Shown here: in pieces, positions 16,401 through 21,434 of the stretch
Position numbering within the stretch: position 1 is the stretch's first letter
How the letters are laid out: every line of letters starts with the position of its first letter
Assembly: GCA_045640265.1 (NCBI GenBank)
Contig: JAZUES010000056.1
Coordinates: forward strand, 1-21,434
Reading direction: 5' to 3'
Origin: Solibacillus sp045640265
GTDB taxonomy: Bacteria; Bacillota; Bacilli; Bacillales_A; Planococcaceae
Length of the DNA stretch: 21,434 nucleotides
Notes under the pieces: model-generated
Told to the model about the DNA's origin: nothing
Seen by the model: only the letters and a program-made list of their open reading frames with translations
Database searches by the model: none
Made by a program: the position numbers and the translations under genes

Positions 16401-17158
16401 AAGAAAAGTTAGAAGAAGTAGTAAATGAAGAGCTTGTCCAGCTGTTAACCAATCGTTTTTCTACGCGTTATCCATACGAACAGGCAGTTACGAAAAAATC
16501 GAAAACGTCAGTAAGTGAGTTGAAGCGTTTAGAAAGCTTGCAACGCATGGAAGAAGAACAATTGTATAATTTAGAAGCCAAACGTTACGTAAAGGCTAAT
16601 GTACCAAGCTTTATGTTAAAAGGGAAAAAGGAACGTAAACTGTCAGCAACTGAAACGGGTACTGCAGTCCATGCGGTGATGCAGCATCTTCCACAACAAG
16701 GCTTTACGACACTAGAAGAAACGCAGCATTTTATTCAGTCATTAGTCGACCGTCAATTACTTCAGCAAATAGAAGCAGACGCGGTATCAGCTGAAAAAGT
16801 ATTGACCTTTTTCACAACAAATGTTGGCCAGCGTTTTGTACGAGCAAAAGAAATATTACGCGAAGTTCCTTTTACACTCAGCTTGAAGGATGCTGACGGA
16901 GACGCTCAAATCATTCAAGGGGTTATTGACTGCTTGTTTGAAGATGAGTTCGGCGATTGGGTGCTTCTTGATTACAAAACGGACTATATCGACGGTTCCA
17001 TTTTAGAAGATTTAGAGAAAATTAAAGAAAAAATGACAAAGTCCTACCAAATTCAATTAAACTATTATCAACATGCTATCGAATCAATCAAACGTATTAA
17101 AGTAAGTGAACGATTATTGTATTTATATAGCATTGGACTAGAAGTGAAGATTGATTAG
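13436..17158 (+). CDS. addA: AddA, ATP-dependent helicase-nuclease subunit A
   Basis: AddA is the superfamily-1 helicase and nuclease partner of AddB. The 1240 residues show the Q-motif region WTDVQWKAI, Walker A AAAGSGKT (31-38), Walker B VDEYQDVN (Asp420, Glu421), GDVKQSIYAFR, LTIHKSKGLEYPVVF, and motif VI LYVAMTRAKERLIL. The C-terminal RecB-type nuclease domain carries GVIDCLFED and LLDYKTD (Asp1179, Lys1181). I chose GTG 13436, since AGGTGG (13421-13426) lies nine bases upstream and the protein then begins near the usual N-terminus (MTIPTKPNNVQWTDVQW). An in-frame TTG at 13415 lies upstream of that site. Overlap with addB indicates translational coupling and equal output. The stop codon is embedded in the ribosome binding site of the next gene. 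Confidence 0.97.
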   Translation: MTIPTKPNNVQWTDVQWKAIYAFGQDILVSAAAGSGKTAVLIERLIQKILAPEDTRIDVDELLVVTFTNASAAEMRNRMAEALEKAISKDPNNSFLRRQLSLLNKAQISTLHSFCLSICREYAYTIDLDPGFRLASTEEASLLQDDVLIDVLEKAYRGDMAHLFTKEELYTLVDSFASDRSDQAIELLLQEMYKVSRVQPRPYEWLETLPEKYDIDPNSPIDDLTIAKEVRPFIIASLKEAVNRLEKGLQIVSVVPALQKNKELFEGEYFATKQVLDAMENSSWEEAYHLLPAIEFGRIKAVTKKDTEDDRKFYAVAKDHRDQAKDMIHSLKESFFARHPKLYVQEMAATKPIIETLVKLTIEYSEAFKKAKGERGLLDFSDLEHYALEILTDKESNTIPPTPSDVALNFKARFKEVLVDEYQDVNRLQETILQLVKSGTEENGNLFMVGDVKQSIYAFRLAEPRLFLEKYKRFEEEPTNTGMKIDLNANFRSRSEVLEGTNYVFEQIMDEEVGEIVYDEQAKLKFGASYDEQQVPIELVLLEGNSKAQIVPGADEGAEEEESISAAQQEARYIIKRIRDLVDNGGQVYNPKTKSTRSISYRDIVVLMRSRSWYTTFAEEFKLAGLPLYAETDGGYFESLEVMIMLNTLKVIDNPYQDIPLASVLRAPFIGLTENELAAIRLVNGKVPFYDALKQYYEQANGELPIPTEQKLQKFFALHEKWRNFSRHGSLADLIWQVYLDTNYFEMVGAMANGKQRQANLRALHDRALSYEKTSFRGLFRFLRFIDRMHSRGDDLGIAKSIGEADDVVTLLTIHKSKGLEYPVVFVAGMSRTFNTKDLGSRYIFDQEFGLAIKSVNPDLNIISTSLPHLYVKEKKLAKMKAEEMRILYVAMTRAKERLILVGSIKDWEKQKEEWAFYQDLQEKVLPNYVRAKANSYLSWVGPAVARHNDFFFSNYGYEKQATTTEKWSVTIIPNNEFLVALEAIQTEEEKLEEVVNEELVQLLTNRFSTRYPYEQAVTKKSKTSVSELKRLESLQRMEEEQLYNLEAKRYVKANVPSFMLKGKKERKLSATETGTAVHAVMQHLPQQGFTTLEETQHFIQSLVDRQLLQQIEADAVSAEKVLTFFTTNVGQRFVRAKEILREVPFTLSLKDADGDAQIIQGVIDCLFEDEFGDWVLLDYKTDYIDGSILEDLEKIKEKMTKSYQIQLNYYQHAIESIKRIKVSERLLYLYSIGLEVKID

Positions 17159-17170
17159 GAGGGCAAAATA

Positions 17171-18346
17171 GTGAATTTTCGACCAGTTGGTTTGAATGAA
17201 CGCATTGCAACATTAGATATTTTACGTGGCTTTAGTTTACTGGGCATTCTATTAGTGAATATGTTTGGCTTTTATTTACCAATGCCACATATTGCCGATT
17301 TAAGTAATTGGTTTACAGAGGCCAAAGACATTATTTTGCAACAATACTTAGATATTTATGTGCAAAGTAGTTTTTATCCGTTATTTTCAATGTTGTTCGG
17401 GTATGGTTTAGCAATGCAGTTTTTAAAAGCGAAGGCGAATGGCACAAACTTTTATAAATTTGCACCGAAACGATTAGTTATTTTGTTTATCGTTGGGATG
17501 CTTCATGCTTTTCTTATTTGGTGGGGCGATATTTTAGCAACCTATGCATTTTGTGGCGTATTTTTAATGGCATTTTTACGTTTACGCTCAGGCTGGTTAT
17601 TAACGGTGGCCATTGTACTAAACGGCTTGTATCATTTCTTCTTTATAAGTGCTTACATGCTTGGTGGTTTTTTCAATGAGCCGACAAGTGTATTGTCTGT
17701 TGATATTATGGCCATTCAAAATGCCGTAACTGCTTATGGTGTAGGGAACTGGATGGATGCTTTCACGCAACGTCTGGACGATTTAGCAATCCAGTTAAGT
17801 ACCATTATGTGGATTTCCTCATTATTTACAATTTTACCGTATATGTTGATTGGTGCTGCGATGGCAAAGTGGCGTTTAATCGAACGAGCAAAAGAAAAGC
17901 TTGTTTTATGGATTGTGTTAGCGGTAGTTGGACTTGGTGTAGGAATCTATGTGAAAAGCTTGCCAATTGCAGGTCAGCAAACATTTGGTAATGAATATTT
18001 ACAAGTGTATATAGGGGGACCCATTTTAGCGATTGGTTATACTGCAGTTATTGTGTTGCTAACGCAGCTACCGTCAATCGTGAAATTATTATCACCAATT
18101 GCCAAGGCAGGGCGTATGTCGTTGACGTTATATTTAATGCAATCGATTATATGTACGACACTGTTTTATAATTGGGGCTTTGACTTGTATGGAAAAGTTG
18201 ATGTCCAAATGGGAATATTTATTGCGCTAGGGTTATTTATTGTACAAGTGCTATTTGCAGAGCTGTGGTTTTCGAAGTATAAACAAGGCCCACTTGAAGC
18301 GGCAATAAAGCGATTAACTTATGGCAAGACCGTGGCGCGAGAATAA
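17171..18346 (+). CDS. DUF418 (YeiB-type) polytopic membrane protein
   Basis: This is a 391-residue membrane protein of unknown function. It opens with the family hallmark ERIATLDILRGFSLLGILLVN, contains about nine or ten hydrophobic segments, and closes with the DUF418 domain (GRMSLTLYLMQSIICTTLFY near 315-335, FAELWFSKYKQGPLEAAIKRLTY at the end). Related proteins (YeiB, YxaH) share distant similarity with membrane acyltransferase folds, but no reaction is established and I assign none. The start is GTG 17171 with AGGAGGG (17157-17163) seven bases upstream; that site overlaps the addA stop codon, so it is probably translated from the addBA mRNA. B. subtilis has sbcD and sbcC after addA, so this gene occupies an unusual slot. 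No clear terminator follows. Confidence 0.88.
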   Translation: MNFRPVGLNERIATLDILRGFSLLGILLVNMFGFYLPMPHIADLSNWFTEAKDIILQQYLDIYVQSSFYPLFSMLFGYGLAMQFLKAKANGTNFYKFAPKRLVILFIVGMLHAFLIWWGDILATYAFCGVFLMAFLRLRSGWLLTVAIVLNGLYHFFFISAYMLGGFFNEPTSVLSVDIMAIQNAVTAYGVGNWMDAFTQRLDDLAIQLSTIMWISSLFTILPYMLIGAAMAKWRLIERAKEKLVLWIVLAVVGLGVGIYVKSLPIAGQQTFGNEYLQVYIGGPILAIGYTAVIVLLTQLPSIVKLLSPIAKAGRMSLTLYLMQSIICTTLFYNWGFDLYGKVDVQMGIFIALGLFIVQVLFAELWFSKYKQGPLEAAIKRLTYGKTVARE

Positions 18347-18397
18347 CGGGCAGTAAAGAAAAAAATGCTCGTAATGGCCCGATTGGTTCGACTAACA

Positions 18398-18425
18398 ATC
18401 TGTGGATAAAAGGAAATCCACAGAT
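18398..18425. repeat. Perfect 10-base inverted repeat containing a DnaA-box sequence
   Basis: Arms 18398-18407 and 18416-18425 are perfect reverse complements around an 8-base spacer. TGTGGATAA (18401-18409) is an exact match, on the minus strand, to the DnaA box TTATCCACA. No T-run follows, so it is not a standard terminator. It lies 96 bases before yisK and could be an operator, a DnaA site, or a weak end for the DUF418 transcript. Confidence 0.6.
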
Positions 18426-18521
18426 GGAAGTTTCACTTTATCTTGTATTTATCAGAAAAGTAAGGTAATTCTAGCGATTTTGATGTATTATGTAAAAAAA
18501 GCAGAAGGAGCGCTCTACGTT

Positions 18522-19424
18522 ATGAAATTGTTATCATTTAAAGTTAAAGATCAAATTAAATTTGGACCAAAAGTAAAAAGAGAAGAAGCAGTATGGGATG
18601 TTGCTGAAATTCAAAAGCAACTGAATATTTTACCTGCTTTTCCTGAAACAATTATTGAAGGTATTACATTAGGTTTTGATTTTGTTGAACAAGTTCGTAA
18701 ATTAGTAGATGCGGCACAAAAAGCTGATAATAATGCACAATTTAAATTAGCTTTTACAAATATTGAATGGCTTTCTCCAATTCCACGCACACCGAAAAAT
18801 ATTATATGTGTTGGAAAAAACTATAATGATCATGCAGTTGAAATGGGTGCTGACAAGGCGCCGGAAAATATTATGATTTTCACGAAGTCTCCAACGGCTA
18901 TTGCCGCAGATGAAACAACATTACCAGTACATGCAGGAATTACGGAATCACTAGATTACGAAGGTGAATTAGCTGTAGTGATTGGAAAACGTGGAAAAAA
19001 TATTCCTAAAGGGATGGCGATTGACTACATTTTTGGTTATACGATTGCCAATGACATTACTGCGCGCGACTTACAGCAAAAGCATAAACAATTCTTTTTA
19101 GGTAAGAGCCTTGAAGGTAGTTGCCCAATGGGACCTTATTTAGTATCGAAAGATGAAATTCCCGATCCACACGCGTTATCAATCGTCACAAAAGTAAATG
19201 GGGAAGTTCGTCAAAATGGTTCGACGAAAGATATGATGTTCTCAGTATCTGACATTATCTCTATTATTTCAAACTATGTGACACTAGAGCCGGGTGACGT
19301 AATTTTAACGGGTACGCCAGCTGGAGTGGGCAAAGGTATGAATCCACCGCAATTTTTAAAAGCGGGGGATGAAGTGAAAATTGCAATTGAGGGAATTGGA
19401 ACTTTAGCGAACCGATTTGCCTAA
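18522..19424 (+). CDS. yisK: YisK-like fumarylacetoacetate-hydrolase-family enzyme
   Basis: This 300-residue cytoplasmic enzyme of the FAH family closely resembles B. subtilis YisK (about 301), which decarboxylates oxaloacetate in vitro and interacts with cell-shape factors when overproduced. The first 90 residues form a small N-terminal domain. The FAH fold follows (IICVGKNYNDHAVEMG, MIFTKSPTAI). The metal ligands Glu147 and Glu149 (DYEGELAVVIGK) and Asp178 (NDITARDLQ) are present, as is the C-terminal LTGTPAGVGKG loop. The reaction is inferred from the family. I chose ATG 18522, with AAGGAG (18505-18510) 11 bases upstream. The frame stays open back to a GTG at 18402, but that extension has no ribosome binding site, no family match and begins inside an inverted repeat. 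yisL follows, as in B. subtilis. Confidence 0.91.
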   Translation: MKLLSFKVKDQIKFGPKVKREEAVWDVAEIQKQLNILPAFPETIIEGITLGFDFVEQVRKLVDAAQKADNNAQFKLAFTNIEWLSPIPRTPKNIICVGKNYNDHAVEMGADKAPENIMIFTKSPTAIAADETTLPVHAGITESLDYEGELAVVIGKRGKNIPKGMAIDYIFGYTIANDITARDLQQKHKQFFLGKSLEGSCPMGPYLVSKDEIPDPHALSIVTKVNGEVRQNGSTKDMMFSVSDIISIISNYVTLEPGDVILTGTPAGVGKGMNPPQFLKAGDEVKIAIEGIGTLANRFA

Positions 19425-19455
19425 TAGTAAAGTAAGAATATTGAAATCTTATTCA

Positions 19456-19485
19456 TTGTATTCTAGTCTTCTCACATGGTAGGAT
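19456..19485 (+). promoter_or_regulatory. Possible promoter before yisL
   Basis: TTGTAT (19456-19461) and TAGGAT (19480-19485) are 18 bases apart, and a TG at 19477-19478 gives an extended -10. The match is moderate, and yisL could also be read through from yisK. Confidence 0.35.
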
Positions 19486-19521
19486 ATTGCTTGTAGAGAA
19501 AAATAGAAGAGGTGAAAATAT

Positions 19522-19890
19522 ATGGATTTCTTAACTAGTGGTACACATTTACACATTACAACATGGGTAATCGCATTAGTACTATTCTTCATTGCAGCAT
19601 TTTCAAGCAAGAAGTTAACAGGCGTTCAAATGGCATTACGTGTAATGTACATTTTAGTGATTATTACAGGTGGCGCATTATTCTTAGAATGGCGCGACAA
19701 AATCGCAGAGGGCGGTATGAATTATGATATGAAAGTCTTATTTGCTATTTTAGTAATTGGCTTCATGGAAATGATTTTAGCGCGTAAAAACAAAGGTAAA
19801 TCTGTGAATGTATTTTGGATTTTATTTGCCATTGTGTTATTAGTAACACTTTACCTAGGCTTAAGCATGGGTATAGGCATAAACTTCTAA
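19522..19890 (+). CDS. yisL: YisL family (DUF1516) small membrane protein
   Basis: This 122-residue protein has four hydrophobic helices (about residues 11-26, 36-55, 71-90 and 96-118) joined by short polar loops, with FSSKKLTGVQMALRVMYILVI typical of YisL proteins. Function is unknown in the family. The start is ATG with GAGGTG (19509-19514) seven bases upstream. It follows yisK in the B. subtilis order and is closed by a strong terminator 11 bases after its stop. Conserved pairing with yisK suggests a link, but nothing in the sequence shows what it is. Confidence 0.9.
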   Translation: MDFLTSGTHLHITTWVIALVLFFIAAFSSKKLTGVQMALRVMYILVIITGGALFLEWRDKIAEGGMNYDMKVLFAILVIGFMEMILARKNKGKSVNVFWILFAIVLLVTLYLGLSMGIGINF

Positions 19891-19901
19891 TATCCAACTT
19901 C

Positions 19902-19938
19902 AACCACTTCGAAGCAATCGTTTTCGAAGTGGTTTTTT
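19902..19938 (+). terminator. Intrinsic terminator of yisL
   Basis: Perfect 12-base arms at 19902-19913 and 19923-19934 with a 9-base loop are followed by T residues through 19938. Confidence 0.94.
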
Positions 19939-19954
19939 CTATTTTTACACATTA

Positions 19955-19984
19955 TTGTCACTTATTTGTATCATTTACTATAAA
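19955..19984 (+). promoter_or_regulatory. Probable sigma-A promoter of the GH13-like gene
   Basis: TTGTCA (19955-19960) and TATAAA (19979-19984) are 18 bases apart, each one base from consensus. A second candidate, TGG followed by TAAAAT (20021-20029), is an extended -10 closer to the gene. The short inverted repeat TTACC/GGTAA (20007-20011 and 20022-20026) overlaps the second candidate. Confidence 0.5.
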
Positions 19985-20063
19985 TTAGTTTCCTTATCAT
20001 AGCTAGTTACCCAGTTTTTTTGGTAAAATGACGATGGATTGTTGTGAAAGAGAGGGAATCAAA

Positions 20064-21434
20064 TTGAAATTTAGAAAATGGTTAGGTGTCGTAACTGCAA
20101 GTGTGCTTCTGTCGACGTCATTTGCTCTAGCGCCAGTGAACGCAGAAGAGACACGTACAATTGCAGATGAAAGTATATATGATTTATTAGTAGACCGTTT
20201 CTTCAATGGAATTGGTTCAAATGATGATGAGTTCGTGAATGCCAAAGATCCGTCAATGTTTGCAGGTGGCGACTTTAATGGCTTAGTGAAAAAAATTGAT
20301 TACATAACAAATATGGGCTATACGATGTTATCAATTGGTTCCGTGTTCGCAACAGAGAAATATGATGGTTCCATGGTAACAAGTTACGCGCAATTGGATA
20401 AACGCTTTGGTACTGAAGATGAACTAAAAAAAGTGGTTGGAAAATTCAACGATCGTGATATGAAAATCATGGTGGATTTCCCGTTATCAAATGTAAGTCC
20501 AAATCATGAGTGGGCTAGTCAGACTGGCTTTGTTGCAAGTACAAATGATGGCCAAATTCAGTGGAATCTTTCAAATCAGACCGTACAAACGGCTTTAATC
20601 GAAGCAGTAGTAAATTTTGTCGATACTTATAAAGTAAATGGGATTCGTTTAACAAATATTGAAGGTGCTGATACAGCATTTTTAAACGAAGTCATTGCCG
20701 CGTTGAAAGCAGAAAAACCAGACATTTATGTGATTACCAATGCGGAAAGTGATGCAAACTTTGATGCAAAATTTTACGAAGATACAGCATCACTTTATAC
20801 AAACGCCTTTAAAAATGTTGATTTAAATACAACAGGGTTAGAAGACCATATTAACGAGGCCATGTCTGGTACGCCTATATTAACGATGCCAGATACGATT
20901 TGGTCAGATCGTTTTACATTAGCGTCAACAACTGAAAATATGTATCCGCCAACACGTAGTAAAATTTCAATTGCAAGTACGTTATTATTACCTGGTGTTC
21001 CAGTTATTCCGTATGGCTCTGAAATTGCGATGAATGGTACGGCTGGTGAAGAAGCGCATCAATATTATAACTTTAAAACGGATTCAGAATTGGCCGATTA
21101 TGTAGGGCAATTGCAATCGTTACGTAATGATTCAGATACGCTACGTAGCGGTAAATTTAAATGGTTAGAAAATGAAGACGGGTACATGGTATTTGAACGT
21201 AAATCCGATACAGAAACATGGATCGTTGTCATTAACAATAGTAGTAAAACGAAACGTGTTAATATTCCAGTAGCTGAACTTGGTGAAGGAAAAGAAGTTC
21301 GTGGTATGTTTGATAGCGAAATTATTCGTGAAAATAGGGACGGCAATTACACAATCATTTTAGATCGTGAAATGGTGGAAGTCTATCAAGTAATCGAAGC
21401 GCGCGGTATCAATACTTCATACATTATTGCGCTA
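20064..21434 (+). CDS. Secreted GH13 alpha-amylase-fold protein lacking catalytic residues (3' end outside window)
   Basis: 457 residues are visible and the frame is open at the right edge. Residues 1-27 are a signal peptide (cleavage after VNA). Residues 35-345 follow the alpha-amylase barrel: SIYDLLVDRFFNG, AGGDFNGLVKKIDYITNMGY, RFGTEDELKKVV, and PGVPVIPYGSEIAMNG. A beta-rich C-domain comes after about 360. The active-site motifs are altered. Region I reads DFPLSNV instead of DxVxNH (Ser142, Asn143). Region II reads GIRLTNIEG, with Thr197 where the Asp nucleophile belongs. Region III reads ITNAES, with Asn226 at the likely acid Glu position. Region IV reads MPDTIWSDRF, with Trp280 in place of the third Asp. 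It is therefore probably a non-catalytic binding protein. The start is TTG with AGAGGGA (20051-20057) six bases upstream. No frameshift or stop is visible, so it is not a decaying gene. Confidence 0.85.
   Translation, partial: MKFRKWLGVVTASVLLSTSFALAPVNAEETRTIADESIYDLLVDRFFNGIGSNDDEFVNAKDPSMFAGGDFNGLVKKIDYITNMGYTMLSIGSVFATEKYDGSMVTSYAQLDKRFGTEDELKKVVGKFNDRDMKIMVDFPLSNVSPNHEWASQTGFVASTNDGQIQWNLSNQTVQTALIEAVVNFVDTYKVNGIRLTNIEGADTAFLNEVIAALKAEKPDIYVITNAESDANFDAKFYEDTASLYTNAFKNVDLNTTGLEDHINEAMSGTPILTMPDTIWSDRFTLASTTENMYPPTRSKISIASTLLLPGVPVIPYGSEIAMNGTAGEEAHQYYNFKTDSELADYVGQLQSLRNDSDTLRSGKFKWLENEDGYMVFERKSDTETWIVVINNSSKTKRVNIPVAELGEGKEVRGMFDSEIIRENRDGNYTIILDREMVEVYQVIEARGINTSYIIAL

Noticed and set aside
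18398..18425. The DnaA box as part of a replication origin
   Set aside because: Only one exact box is seen, with no cluster, no AT-rich unwinding element paired with it and no dnaA or dnaN nearby.
18402..18521. A 40-codon N-terminal extension of yisK from GTG 18402
   Set aside because: It has no ribosome binding site, begins inside an inverted repeat and gives residues absent from other YisK proteins; ATG 18522 has AAGGAG upstream and yields the usual length.
1..21434. A defence island, prophage, CRISPR array or mobile element
   Set aside because: All genes are conserved chromosomal families on one strand with uniform base use; no integrase, transposase, direct repeats or spacer pattern was seen.

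Overview
The window looks like the chromosome of an AT-rich, endospore-forming, Gram-positive rod of the Bacillales. The protein sequences and gene neighbourhoods are closest, from memory, to Planococcaceae of the Solibacillus/Lysinibacillus type. I could run no search, so the genus is an inference. Support comes from AddAB instead of RecBCD, MinJ, a CtpB-type sporulation protease, strong AGGAGG-like ribosome binding sites, frequent GTG/TTG starts and compact hairpin-plus-T-run terminators. All complete genes lie on the + strand. I see no rRNA, tRNA, CRISPR array, phage gene or insertion sequence.

Region 1 (1-1963) has the 3' end of uvrA, then a DUF4097 envelope-stress gene of the YvlB/LiaX type. 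A sigma-W-type promoter, a terminator-like hairpin and the ribosome binding site of the second gene overlap within about 60 bases. Region 2 (1964-8906) is a cell-envelope, division and sporulation block: ftsE, ftsX, a secreted coiled-coil M23 murein hydrolase that is the likely FtsEX client, a membrane-anchored TlpA/ResA-like thioredoxin, the S41 protease CtpB, and the polar division-site protein MinJ. It is split by terminators after the M23 gene and after minJ.

Region 3 (8907-18346) has a VTT/DedA-superfamily membrane protein (YhjE-like), the recombination nuclease-helicase genes addB and addA, and a DUF418 membrane protein closely coupled to addA. Region 4 (18347-19938) has a YisK-type fumarylacetoacetate-hydrolase-family enzyme and the small membrane protein YisL. 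Region 5 (19939-21434) holds a secreted protein with a GH13 alpha-amylase fold that runs off the window. By eye, every catalytic residue of its family has been replaced, so it is probably a pseudoenzyme.

As I recall the B. subtilis map, the uvrA-ftsEX-ctpB-minJ block and the yhjE-addBA-yisKL block are far apart there, so this window joins two neighbourhoods at about 8867-9081. Most genes are ordinary conserved chromosomal genes. The best leads are the degenerate GH13 protein, the overlapping control element before the YvlB/LiaX-like gene, and the pairing of FtsEX with an intact M23 hydrolase.
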